Below, piece by piece: positions 17,555 to 25,938 of a stretch of DNA of 64,000 nt. The notes below the pieces were generated by a model. That model was not told the DNA's origin. It saw only the letters and a list, made by a program, of their open reading frames with translations, and did no database searches. The stretch covers positions 1,984,001 through 2,048,000 of the forward strand of contig NZ_CP045309.1 in NCBI RefSeq assembly GCF_009671205.1. Reading direction: 5' to 3'. Position 1 is the stretch's first letter. Every line of letters begins with the position of its first letter. The position numbers and the translations under genes were made by a program. Source of the stretch: Micromonospora terminaliae. Lineage in GTDB: Bacteria; Actinomycetota; Actinomycetes; Mycobacteriales; Micromonosporaceae.

Positions 17555-18501
17555 TTCGGGTAGGCGGACGTCGACTGGCGTACTGCACGTATGGCCCAGC
17601 GGAGGGTCTACCAGTTTTCCTCTTCCACGGCTGGGGGGAGTGCCGCCTGACCGTCCCACCGGACGTGTCCGTGATCGAGGAGCTCGGGATCCGACTCATC
17701 ACGATCGACCGCCCCGGTGTCGGTCGCTCCGACCCGGAGCCAGGTCGAATGCTGCTCCACTGGCCCCCCAACGTGGAAGCGGTCGCCGATCACCTCGCCA
17801 TCTCGTCGTTCGCGGTGGTCGGCCGCTCAGCCGGAGCCGCATATGCCGCCGCCTGCGCCTTCAGCCTGCCGCATCGCGTCATGTCGGCCACGCTCATCAG
17901 CGGCGTCGGACCGCCCTCGACGGGTGCCTGGAAGCTGCTGGCCACCTCCGATTTCCGGAAGCTGATCTTCTGGCTGAGACTCGTGCCACCGTTGGCGCGC
18001 CCGACACTCTGGCTCGGGGTGCGGCTGATCCGTCCGCATGTTCGTCGTCTGCTCGATCGGCACATCGCCGGCCTCCCCGCAGCCGACCAGCAGGTGTTGG
18101 GCGATGGCGCGATGCATGCCATGCGTGTGTCGAGTCTGCAGGAGGCGTTCTGTCAGGCAGAAGTCGGGATCTATCACGACGCGCTGCTGTTGGCGCGCGA
18201 TTGGGGCTTCGACCCGGCAGCCATCAGCACGCCGGTTCGAATCTGGCACGGCGAGTCGGACACGATCGTCAACGTCGAGTTCGGCCGCCGCCTCGCCACT
18301 GCGATTCGGCACAGCCGGTCGTCCTTCACCGCCGACGCTGGCCACTACCTCATGTTTACCCACTGGAGGCAGATCCTCGAGGCCGTGGTGGAGGACAGCC
18401 GGGCCGAGCACGTCGCGGCCAACGGACGCGGCACCGCATCACCGGCCCGGCGTGACGAGGTGGAGCTGCCCCGGGTGCCGGACCTTACGAGCGGACCGTG
18501 A
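17539..18501 (+). CDS. alpha/beta hydrolase
   Basis: 320 residues from an ATG with AAGGGA upstream. The fold is shown by FLFHGWGE (oxyanion region, about 28-34), a GRSAG nucleophile elbow with S97, HGESDTIV with D241, and DAGHYLMF with H269. The cap region (about 130-215) is helical. Such enzymes cleave esters or act as thioesterases, epoxide hydrolases or peroxidases. Position between the phosphatidyltransferase and a PlsY-like acyltransferase, with gene overlap, points to deacylation or acyl exchange of a lipid intermediate. Substrate cannot be predicted. Confidence 0.85.
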   Translation: MDEGLIRVGGRRLAYCTYGPAEGLPVFLFHGWGECRLTVPPDVSVIEELGIRLITIDRPGVGRSDPEPGRMLLHWPPNVEAVADHLAISSFAVVGRSAGAAYAAACAFSLPHRVMSATLISGVGPPSTGAWKLLATSDFRKLIFWLRLVPPLARPTLWLGVRLIRPHVRRLLDRHIAGLPAADQQVLGDGAMHAMRVSSLQEAFCQAEVGIYHDALLLARDWGFDPAAISTPVRIWHGESDTIVNVEFGRRLATAIRHSRSSFTADAGHYLMFTHWRQILEAVVEDSRAEHVAANGRGTASPARRDEVELPRVPDLTSGP

Positions 18502-18514
18502 GCCGGAGGCGAGG

Positions 18515-19126
18515 ATGAGCAGGCGCACACACACCAGCCGACTGGCCGCAGCCCTGCTGCTCGGCTCCGTCCCGTTCGCCCAGTGGGTCGCGCGAGTCGC
18601 GGCCGCCCAGGACCTGCGTCGCGTCGACAACGGAACCGTCTCCGCCACTGGCGTCTTCCGGGTTGCTGGCCATCTGCCGTTTGTTGCCGTCTGCCTATTG
18701 GACGTCGGCAAGGGAGCGACCGCCGCCCTGATGATCCGGCATCTGCCGCCGGGCACGCGAGCGGTTGGGGCGGGACTGGTCGTGGTGGGCCACAACTGGT
18801 CACCGTTTCTCCAGGGCGCCGGCGGCCGGGGCGTCCTACCAGCGTTGGGAGCCCTCGCCGTCGCCCACCCCACCGGCGCCGCAGTGCTACTCGGCGGGAT
18901 CCTCGGCGGATACGCGCGGGGGGACACCGCTCCCGGCTGTTTCCTCGCCCAAACTCTCCTGACGCCACTGCTCGCGCTCACCGGCGGCCGGCGGGCTGCC
19001 CTGTTCGGCGCGGCGGTGGCCGCGCCGATGCTGGCCAAGCGGATCGCCGGTAATGGAACGTACGGTCGACCGGCCAGCGCCCGCACTTACTGGACCCGAG
19101 CGGTGTACGACCGTGACCGGCGTTGA
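18515..19126 (+). CDS. PlsY-like glycerol-3-phosphate acyltransferase (copy 1)
   Basis: 203 residues from an ATG with GGAGGCGAGG in front. PlsY motifs are visible: LLGSVPFAQWVAR (motif 1, with the first loop serine), the DVGKG segment in the middle, and GHNWSPFLQGAGGRGV (motif 3). About six membrane helices are expected. PlsY moves an acyl group from acyl-phosphate to the sn-1 hydroxyl of glycerol 3-phosphate. The usual GSGNxGxTN motif 2 is replaced by RRVDNGTVSATGVFR, so the substrate may differ. A second divergent copy is at 22109-22762. Its stop overlaps the prenyl synthase gene if that gene starts at 19113. Confidence 0.75.
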   Translation: MSRRTHTSRLAAALLLGSVPFAQWVARVAAAQDLRRVDNGTVSATGVFRVAGHLPFVAVCLLDVGKGATAALMIRHLPPGTRAVGAGLVVVGHNWSPFLQGAGGRGVLPALGALAVAHPTGAAVLLGGILGGYARGDTAPGCFLAQTLLTPLLALTGGRRAALFGAAVAAPMLAKRIAGNGTYGRPASARTYWTRAVYDRDRR

Positions 19127-20186
19127 CGAACGGACAGTGTTGATGCTGACCAACAGCGACTTGACGCACGACAGGCTCTTTCTCGACGCCGTCGAACAGA
19201 TGATGCTCGCCGAACTCGACCGTTGGGACTGGGGGCCGGTGCCAGAACTACGCCGTATGGTGGCATCGCAGCTGACCAGAGGCGGCAAGCGGCTACGACC
19301 ACTGTTGGCCTGGACGGTCGCGGAGGCGTACGGGCGGAGCTGGCAGGACATTGTCGCGCCCGCCACCAGCGTGGAGCTGTACCACCTCGCGTCGTTAGTC
19401 CTCGACGACGTGCAGGACAACTCTGACGTTCGACGGGGCCGTCCGGCCCTGCACACCACCGCGGCGACGAGTACCGCGATCAACGTCGCCGCCGTCACCA
19501 GGTCTCTCTCCTACCACCTAATCCATCGATGCGATGGGCCGACGCCCCAGCAGAAGCTGGCGTTGCACCGTGAGCTGGACACCGCCGCCACGTGTCTGGT
19601 CATGGGACAGAGCATTGACATCGGGTGGGGCGCCGGCTGGTACGGACAGCCTGCAGACTTTCCTTACCTTTCGATGGTGCGGTGGAAGACCGGCTCCCTC
19701 TTCGGCTGTGCGGCAGCGATGGGAGCGGTCATCGCCGGAGCGCCGGATACGGACACAGTCCGGGACTTCGGCCTGGCCTTCGGCTCCTTCTACCAAGGGG
19801 TGGATGACTACCTCGACACCTTCGGTGACGAGACCGTGCTCGGTCGTCCCCGACTCGAGGATTTCCGGGGTGGCAAACTGAACGCTCCGCTGCTCCGCCT
19901 CCTCGACGTGCTGACAACGGCCGGCGACGGCGAGACGGTCAAGTCGATCCGCGATGGCTTGGGCGATCGCGATGCGAGCTGGGAGTGGTTGCTGGACCTG
20001 ATGCACCGGCACGGAATCGCCGATGCCCTCCGCCGAGACCTCGCCCAGGAGGCCACTCACCTGGCCGCCGAGCACGCCGCCAACATGCCGACCGGTCGCA
20101 GCGCCGGCATGGCCCGCCTGATCGACACGGTGATGCGGCGGGCGGGCATCCCCTGGCAGGACCCCGCCATCACAGCGCACGTCTGA
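19113..20186 (+). CDS. trans-polyprenyl diphosphate synthase
   Basis: 357 residues if started at GTG 19113; ATG 19143 is the other good choice. All main motifs of FPP/GGPP-type synthases are present: GGKRLRP at about 57-63, the first aspartate-rich motif LDDVQDNS at about 97-104 followed by RRGRP, and the second QGVDDYLDTFGD at about 228-239. The first motif is DDxxD without the two-residue insertion of bacterial FPP synthases, so a geranylgeranyl or other longer product is plausible. The enzyme would supply the prenyl chain for the UbiA and class-1 enzymes of the same cluster. The start overlaps the PlsY-like gene. Confidence 0.85.
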   Translation: MTGVDERTVLMLTNSDLTHDRLFLDAVEQMMLAELDRWDWGPVPELRRMVASQLTRGGKRLRPLLAWTVAEAYGRSWQDIVAPATSVELYHLASLVLDDVQDNSDVRRGRPALHTTAATSTAINVAAVTRSLSYHLIHRCDGPTPQQKLALHRELDTAATCLVMGQSIDIGWGAGWYGQPADFPYLSMVRWKTGSLFGCAAAMGAVIAGAPDTDTVRDFGLAFGSFYQGVDDYLDTFGDETVLGRPRLEDFRGGKLNAPLLRLLDVLTTAGDGETVKSIRDGLGDRDASWEWLLDLMHRHGIADALRRDLAQEATHLAAEHAANMPTGRSAGMARLIDTVMRRAGIPWQDPAITAHV

Positions 20187-20252
20187 GGTCCGGCCATCAA
20201 CACGTCAGTCGGTGGCGCTCCGGGCCGCTTCCCGCGTACCAGCCGCCGTGCG

Positions 20253-21254
20253 GTGTCCACCATGACCGCCGTCGCCGTTCTGCTGATCGCCGCCCTGGCA
20301 CTGCGTCATCAGCTTCACTACGTGCCTCGGAGCCTTGCGTTGCTGACGTCGGCCGCACCGGGATGGCTCGCCGGCGCCGCGGTGCTCAGCATCTGGTCGG
20401 TCGTGATGCTCGCGGAGCAACAACGTCGGTTGCTCCGAGCCCTGGGCACCCGCATGTCGCCGTGGCGCGCCGTCGGCATCGCCTATGCGCAGTCCTCGGT
20501 CGCGATCACAGTGCCCGGCGGATCAGCCGTAGCGACCGCGTTCACGGTGCGGCAGTTGCGCGCCGGCGGAGCATCGCTCGATGCGGCCGTCGCCACGGTC
20601 GCCCTGTCCGGAGCCGCATCGGTGCTGGGCCTCATGGCTCTCTGCCTGCCTGGAGCGGTGCTGGCCGGCGTCGGCGAGGCTCTGCAGATGGAGGGAGCCG
20701 CTACGATTGCGGTGGCACTCGCGATCACGTTGGCCCTCCCGGCAATGCTGCGGTCACTGCCTCCGCTCCTGCTGCGATACTGGCAACACCGCACCGCCCA
20801 ACCACGCCGGCGGATGCGTGCCCCCTCCTGGGTCGTACGACGCTGGTGGCGCATGGGTCGAAGTCGGAAGCTCGGGCGCGACACCTTCGACGCGATGCGC
20901 CGGCTGCGAGAGCAGGACTGGTACGCCGCCGTGGCGTTCGCTGTCCTCAATTGGTTTGCGGACGCGTGCTGCCTCGCCGCCGTCGCCCGCAGCATGAAGA
21001 TCGACGTAGAACTGGCGGTCGTTGGCACCGCGTACCTCGCGGTGCAGGCCGGCAAGTTTATCTCTCCGATTCCTGGCGGCCTCGGCGTCGCGGAACCGAC
21101 CCTGGTGATGGTGCTCTGCGCCGCAGGCGTCGATGTGCTACCTGCGACCTCGACGACGCTGGTGTATCGAGCATTCTCCTACTGGGCTGTGGCGCTCGTC
21201 GGCCTGCCCCTATGGCTACGGCTTCATCGAAGGGCAGCAGCCACCGCCGGATGA
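20253..21254 (+). CDS. flippase-like integral membrane protein (LPG synthase TM family)
   Basis: 333 residues, mostly hydrophobic, with about eight membrane helices. The segments AITVPGGSAVATAFTVRQL and AGKFISPIPGGLGVAEPTLVMVL are the two signature loops of the lysylphosphatidylglycerol-synthase TM/UPF0104 (flippase-like) family. Members move lipids or lipid-linked products across the membrane, or form the membrane half of aminoacyl-lipid synthases. There is no aminoacyl-transferase domain here. As the last plus-strand gene of the cluster it could export or flip the finished lipid. Start codons at 20253 (GTG) and 20262 (ATG) are both possible; neither has a strong ribosome-binding site. Confidence 0.75.
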   Translation: MSTMTAVAVLLIAALALRHQLHYVPRSLALLTSAAPGWLAGAAVLSIWSVVMLAEQQRRLLRALGTRMSPWRAVGIAYAQSSVAITVPGGSAVATAFTVRQLRAGGASLDAAVATVALSGAASVLGLMALCLPGAVLAGVGEALQMEGAATIAVALAITLALPAMLRSLPPLLLRYWQHRTAQPRRRMRAPSWVVRRWWRMGRSRKLGRDTFDAMRRLREQDWYAAVAFAVLNWFADACCLAAVARSMKIDVELAVVGTAYLAVQAGKFISPIPGGLGVAEPTLVMVLCAAGVDVLPATSTTLVYRAFSYWAVALVGLPLWLRLHRRAAATAG

Positions 21255-21271
21255 GCGACGACGACGGACCG

Positions 21272-21997
21272 TCAGCCGAACGACCGGCTCACCCTCACCC
21301 GGTCGTTCAGCCTGTCGAGGGCGCCGTCAACCACCCGCCGCGACGCCGGGAACAGCATCGGCATCGCTTGTGCGACATGGCGGGGATGCCGGCCGGAGAA
21401 CGCCCTGATCAGCTCTTCTCCCTCCGGTGACGGCCCAGCCGTCGACTGGTCGAATTCCCGGCAGGACCGTTCAGTCGCTGGCACGGTGGCCAGGTTGGCG
21501 GCAAGCAACCGCATGACGTTGGTGATGTAGCACCAGTAGCGCTCGCCGACGGCAGGCGACAGCTGCTCGTCGCGGTGCGCGCGCAGACGAAGCGGCGCGA
21601 TCGCGAGCAATCCGCCGATGAAGTGCATGTATGGCACCGTCATTCCGGGATATTGCAGATGGGCTTCCCGCAACCGTTCAGCTCTACGCATGACCTTCTC
21701 GTCCCGGATGCCGGCGTTTCCTGGGCCGCCCGCCCCGAGCCCGATGATTCCATTCAGGAATTCCCTTTCGCGGTGACCGTCGATGGCCGTCCGAAGCGAA
21801 GCGGTGGGGCCTGCGGCGCGCACAGCCAACAACGTCGGGTTCGCAAAGTACGTCAGCAAGACGAAGCTGCCCGCGGTCTCCACAACTCCGGGCGTGGACC
21901 ACACTGCGCGGCATGCGGCAAGGTCCGCTTCATATTCGGCTGATCGCACGTACCGGGCCACATCGGCAAATTGGTCCGGCCTGTGTTCGCCTGTCAT
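21272..21997 (-). CDS. possible MpaB/DUF2236-type oxygenase
   Basis: 241 residues from ATG 21997, which has GGAAGA upstream; ATG 22018 would add seven residues. Helical throughout. The sequence TAGSFVLLTYFANPTLL, then KVMRRAERLREAHLQYPGM, then YMHFIGGLLAIAPLRL and ERYWCYITNVMRLLAANL recalls the arrangement of DUF2236/MpaB proteins, haem-dependent oxygenase relatives of rubber oxygenase, but the match is by eye and loose. It is the last gene of the minus-strand arm and converges with the flippase-like gene. Isoprenoid oxidation would fit the cluster. Function not proven. Confidence 0.45.
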   Translation of the reverse strand: MTGEHRPDQFADVARYVRSAEYEADLAACRAVWSTPGVVETAGSFVLLTYFANPTLLAVRAAGPTASLRTAIDGHREREFLNGIIGLGAGGPGNAGIRDEKVMRRAERLREAHLQYPGMTVPYMHFIGGLLAIAPLRLRAHRDEQLSPAVGERYWCYITNVMRLLAANLATVPATERSCREFDQSTAGPSPEGEELIRAFSGRHPRHVAQAMPMLFPASRRVVDGALDRLNDRVRVSRSFG

Positions 21998-22108
21998 GAA
22001 GACATTCTTCCGCCGCATGACGATCCGGGAACCCTCCTATCGTTCGCGGTTGCCCGCCATACGGACGGCGCCGGCATGCGGAATGGCACGTGCGATTCGC
22101 CTCGCCAA

Positions 22109-22762
22109 TTAGGGCGGAGCGTCCCGGCCGCACCCGCGGATGACAATGTCCGTACCGTCTCCACTGCGTTTGGCCCCACGACGCACAAGGGGATCAAGGA
22201 GTCGACGCCGAAAGATCTCGTGTGTGGTCTTGAAACCGATCGGGCCGACCAGAATGGCACCGAGAAGTAGCCCGCGTCTTCCGTCGATCAAGCCCAACAG
22301 CGGCAGCAGTGCGAACGCCGCCGCACGCATGAACACCAGGACCCGACGCGTCAATATGCCCATCACGAGGCACCCGAACATGAAGACGGCGCCCGGCCAT
22401 GCGACCACCAGCAGGGCTCCGGTCGCCGTGGAGATGCCCCGGCCACCCCGCCCCCGCAACAGTGGCGACCAGTTGTGGCCCGTGACGGCGAGCCCGCCAG
22501 CCACCGCGGCCAGCAGCGGACGGTCCGGGCCGATCAGCGCTGGTCCCACCATTCCCTTGGCTACTTCGAGCACACCGGCGAGGACGGCCGGACGCAGGCC
22601 GGCTGTCCGGTGAAGGTTCGCCGGTGTCGTTGTGCCGGTGCCAGCATGGCGAAGATCCAGACCGGCGTACCGGTGCGCGACCAGATTCGAGAACGGAACC
22701 GCTCCAACGAGGTACGCGAGCACGAGCACTGCGAAGTCCCACACGTGGTCCGCCACACCCAT
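22109..22762 (-). CDS. PlsY-like glycerol-3-phosphate acyltransferase (copy 2)
   Basis: 217 residues as started at ATG 22762. GGAGG touches this ATG, and GTG 22756 is six bases away from it, so the true start may be two codons later. Motifs: LVGAVPFSNLVAHR, HAGTGTTTPANLHRTAG (in place of GSGNxGxTN), EVAKG, and GHNWSPLLRGRGGRGIST. This copy keeps motif 2 better than the 18515 copy does. The two copies differ clearly, so they are not a recent duplication and may act on different positions or acceptors. It follows the PEP-utilising enzyme by 18 bases in one operon with UbiA. Confidence 0.8.
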   Translation of the reverse strand: MGVADHVWDFAVLVLAYLVGAVPFSNLVAHRYAGLDLRHAGTGTTTPANLHRTAGLRPAVLAGVLEVAKGMVGPALIGPDRPLLAAVAGGLAVTGHNWSPLLRGRGGRGISTATGALLVVAWPGAVFMFGCLVMGILTRRVLVFMRAAAFALLPLLGLIDGRRGLLLGAILVGPIGFKTTHEIFRRRLLDPLVRRGAKRSGDGTDIVIRGCGRDAPP

Positions 22763-22780
22763 CCTCCAGTCGTCGCACGG

Positions 22781-25018
22781 CTACTGGATTTCGACGACCC
22801 CGCTGGTGCCGTCCACCGTGACGGCCATGCCGTCCGCCAGACGAGTGGTGGCATCGACCAGCCCCATTACGGCTGGAAGGCCGTATTCCCGTGCCACGAT
22901 CGCGGCGTGCGCCGCCACGCCGCCGCTGTCGACGCACAACGCGCAGATCCGGCCGAACACCTCGGTGAGCGCCGGTACCGCAGCGGGCACGACGAGGACT
23001 TCACCGACACCAACCTGGTCGATAGCGGTTGGGTCTCGCAATACCCGCACCCGCCCGGTGGCCCTCCCGGGGCTCGTGGCCACGCCCCGCAAGGTCCCAC
23101 TCGCCCCCGCGCCGGCGGACGGGCCGAGGGACGGAAGCAAGACCCGGGAGAGCAGCAAAGGCAACCTGCCGATCATGCTCGGCGGTGTCAGCCGGCGCTG
23201 CCGGTTCCGCTCCTGCCGGCGCTCGGCCACCACCGCCCGGAGATCGCCGGTCACCTTCCCGCCACTGGCCGCCGCCAGCTCGGCCCTGGTCAGGAAGAAG
23301 ACGTCGTCGGGATCGTTGATGAGATTGCCCGCGAACAACGCCTCGCCGACCCGCAAGATGGCCTTCCGCATCGTCGGCCATCCGACCGTGAACCAGTCGC
23401 TGTGCTCCTGCCGCAGGAGGGCGGCCCGCTGCGTCACCTCGAGTAAACGGTCGAACCGGCGGCGTGCCCGCCCCCGCAATGCCCGTCGGCATGCATTCTC
23501 GGCGGCCACCCGCTCGACCGCCGCACGGCGTTGCCGCAACTGGAGGTTGCCGTCCGTCGTCGCGTGCGGTGTTAGCTCTCCAAGGGTCGGATGGATCCAG
23601 TCCAGGCTGAACACGGCATGCGGCTGCGGCAGGTGGTCTGACAGACCCTGCAACAGGGTCTTACTCGGTACCGGCACCCGGTGGGCCAGGTGGCGACGGT
23701 GGAAGCGGTCAAGGGCTTCTTCAGCCCGCCAGGCAGCACCACCGCTCAGGACCAAGGACCAGAAGCATTCGCCGGCCAGGTCGGCGAGTTCGTCGACGAT
23801 GGCGAGCAGCTCAGTCGGTTCCGCCGTCTCCACCTGCGGTGTCAAGCGGGCGACGGCGGAGCGGTAGCGGAGCAGGAGGTCCCCGTGCCACTCCCGCGCA
23901 TAGCGCCGGTGCGCCATGACGTCGGACCACTCTGGTCGGCGGCGGCCGACGAGCGTCGCCAGCGCGAGCCGCGGACGACGGAGGAGGCCGGTGACAAGGA
24001 GTGTCTGGCTGCCCACGCCGATCGGGGAGTGGAAGTACCAGCCATTGACCAGAACATGCAAGGGCGCCGGCGCGAGGAAACCACCTACCTCCCGCTGCCG
24101 CTGGCGGAAGCGTTCCTCAATCCGCTTCAGCAACCAGGACTCGCACAGCGGCGCGACCGGCTCGGGCAGCCACTCGCCGAGGCGGATGGTGCGTAACCAG
24201 CCACCTCGCGTCGGTGCCGTCCACGCTACCTCCGCGGGCAGGGCGGTCATCGGACGTAGCTGCAGCACCACGATCCTGCCGTCCACCATTGCCCACTCCA
24301 GGTCCTGGGGCCGGTCAAGCTGCGCCTGCATGGTCTGGAGGAGGTCCGCCACCATCCGCGCATCAGCCGCGGTAAGTATGCCTCCGGCCGGCTGACGGCA
24401 GCGCGCCTTGCCAGCCACCACGTCCCATTCCTCAGGTATGGTCACGCCGCCTACCAGGCTGGTGCCGCTACCCCGGACTGCGCTTACGATGATGGTGTTC
24501 CGATGACCGGTCAACGGGTCCGCGCCAAAGGCGACCCCGGCCAGCTCGGCGGATATGTACCGCTGCACAAGGACCGCCATGCGCGCATCCGTTATCCGGA
24601 CTTCGGCTTGATAGCTGGCCACCCGCGACTGCCGGGCGGAGCGGCTGCAGGCGACCACGGCCGCTTCCAGGCCAGCCACGCCTCGGATGTCGAGATAGCT
24701 TTCGTACTGGCCGGCGAACGACGCGGCGTCGGAGTCCTCCGCAACGGCAGACGACCGCACCGCCCATGATGCCTCCGGTTGTTCCTCAACCAGCGACTGG
24801 AGGGACCGGCGGACGCAGTCGGGAACTATGGGCTTGTTGTGCTCTTCTGGACGGATTCTTGAGAGCGTTGGCACCGTCACCACAACACCGCCAGGCACCG
24901 GAAATCCAGCCTGCCGCAGCGTGGCCAGGGTGGCCGCCTTGCCGCCGGTCAGCGTGGGGTCGCAGGCGAGCGGTTCGTCTAGCCCGACGACCGGGGGGCA
25001 ACTTATCTCCGCTGTCAT
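22781..25018 (-). CDS. PEP synthase/rifampin phosphotransferase-like enzyme
   Basis: 745 residues from an ATG that overlaps the UbiA stop (ATGA). The N-terminal ATP-grasp part has GGKAATLATLRQAGFPVPGGVVV, WAVRSSAVAEDSDAASFAGQYESYLD and DLEWAMVDGRIVVLQLRPM, as in PPDK/PEP synthase. The C-terminal swivelling domain has DSGGVAAHAAIVAREYGLPAVMG with the phospho-accepting histidine near residue 704. The middle (about 290-620) does not look like a PEP/pyruvate TIM barrel; it is helical, as in rifampin phosphotransferases, which pass a phosphate from ATP via histidine to an alcohol. I infer a dikinase that phosphorylates a cluster intermediate, perhaps a prenol or lipid alcohol. Confidence 0.8.
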   Translation of the reverse strand: MTAEISCPPVVGLDEPLACDPTLTGGKAATLATLRQAGFPVPGGVVVTVPTLSRIRPEEHNKPIVPDCVRRSLQSLVEEQPEASWAVRSSAVAEDSDAASFAGQYESYLDIRGVAGLEAAVVACSRSARQSRVASYQAEVRITDARMAVLVQRYISAELAGVAFGADPLTGHRNTIIVSAVRGSGTSLVGGVTIPEEWDVVAGKARCRQPAGGILTAADARMVADLLQTMQAQLDRPQDLEWAMVDGRIVVLQLRPMTALPAEVAWTAPTRGGWLRTIRLGEWLPEPVAPLCESWLLKRIEERFRQRQREVGGFLAPAPLHVLVNGWYFHSPIGVGSQTLLVTGLLRRPRLALATLVGRRRPEWSDVMAHRRYAREWHGDLLLRYRSAVARLTPQVETAEPTELLAIVDELADLAGECFWSLVLSGGAAWRAEEALDRFHRRHLAHRVPVPSKTLLQGLSDHLPQPHAVFSLDWIHPTLGELTPHATTDGNLQLRQRRAAVERVAAENACRRALRGRARRRFDRLLEVTQRAALLRQEHSDWFTVGWPTMRKAILRVGEALFAGNLINDPDDVFFLTRAELAAASGGKVTGDLRAVVAERRQERNRQRRLTPPSMIGRLPLLLSRVLLPSLGPSAGAGASGTLRGVATSPGRATGRVRVLRDPTAIDQVGVGEVLVVPAAVPALTEVFGRICALCVDSGGVAAHAAIVAREYGLPAVMGLVDATTRLADGMAVTVDGTSGVVEIQ

Positions 25019-25938
25019 CGCAGCGCCAGCAGGGCGACCGTCCCGAGCAACCAGGCCCGTCGCATGAACCGCATGAGATCCCATATGTCCACTGGCGGCC
25101 GCCCGCGGTGCAGTCGATAGACGACGTACCAGATCGGAGCGACTAGAACAGGTACGGCAATCGTGACGTACACGAGCAGACTACGGGTGAGAGGCACGGC
25201 CGCGAACACGGTGATCGTGAGTGCGGTGGCGAGAGCAACCAACGTCCTTGTCGAAGTCCGGAATCGTGTCGCAGTTGCGAGGGTCCGTAGTCCGGCCGCT
25301 GCATCGCCGGCCCTGTCGGCCAACGTCTTGAGTACCTCGTACGCGAGCATGAACTCGAAGGCGAGGAGCGCAGCGCACAGCACTTGGCCGGTCACGTTGC
25401 CGGCAGCAGCGGCGCCGAACAGGAGTGGAGAACTGGCGCAGGCGGCAACCAGAACGTTGCCGAACAGAACGGTGCCCTTCAACCGGGCCGAGTACAGGAA
25501 CGAGACGACCAGCAGGGCCGCCATGACGGCGATCAGAGTGGTTCCCAACGGAACGGTGGAAACCATGGCCAGAGATGCGGCTCCGGCTGCCGCGGTATGC
25601 GCGCCGCGCGATGAAATGCGACCAGCTGGCAGCGGTCGATCAGGCTTGCCGAGGGCATCGACGTCGACATCCGCAATATCATTCACCACGTTTGCGAACG
25701 CAATGGCGGCGGCGATGCTCGCGGCCGCTGCTGCGCTCCGCGCGGGCGTTCCTACCATGGTGCCGGTTCCGAGGTAACAACCGACGAGGGTCGCCGCCGC
25801 TCCGGCGATGCAACTTCGTATCCGCACGATCGTCAGCACCGCAGCGATTCGCCCTGTGATCGTCTGCCGATCCTCGCGGGTCCTGCGCTGAACGGTATCG
25901 GGCGTGATCACCGACGACAGCTCCGACTTGTCCGCCAC
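25015..25938 (-). CDS. UbiA-family prenyltransferase
   Basis: 307 residues from a GTG start, about eight membrane helices. The first aspartate motif is NVVNDIADVDVDALGKPDRPL (about 84-102), followed by the usual PLPAGRIS. The second is LADRAGD at about 206-212. Both bind the prenyl diphosphate through magnesium. The pattern NDxxDxxxDxxxKPDRPLPxGRIS is strongly reminiscent of digeranylgeranylglyceryl phosphate synthase and chlorophyll-synthase-like branches, as opposed to quinone UbiA. It leads the minus-strand operon UbiA, dikinase, PlsY-like, oxygenase-like. Expected reaction: transfer of a prenyl group, possibly onto a glycerol lipid. Confidence 0.85.
   Translation of the reverse strand: MADKSELSSVITPDTVQRRTREDRQTITGRIAAVLTIVRIRSCIAGAAATLVGCYLGTGTMVGTPARSAAAAASIAAAIAFANVVNDIADVDVDALGKPDRPLPAGRISSRGAHTAAAGAASLAMVSTVPLGTTLIAVMAALLVVSFLYSARLKGTVLFGNVLVAACASSPLLFGAAAAGNVTGQVLCAALLAFEFMLAYEVLKTLADRAGDAAAGLRTLATATRFRTSTRTLVALATALTITVFAAVPLTRSLLVYVTIAVPVLVAPIWYVVYRLHRGRPPVDIWDLMRFMRRAWLLGTVALLALR

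Noticed and set aside
22475..23867. Long plus-strand frames opposite the PEP-synthase-like gene
   Set aside because: Pro/Arg/Ala-rich composition without motifs; the minus strand encodes a complete ATP-grasp/His-domain enzyme.
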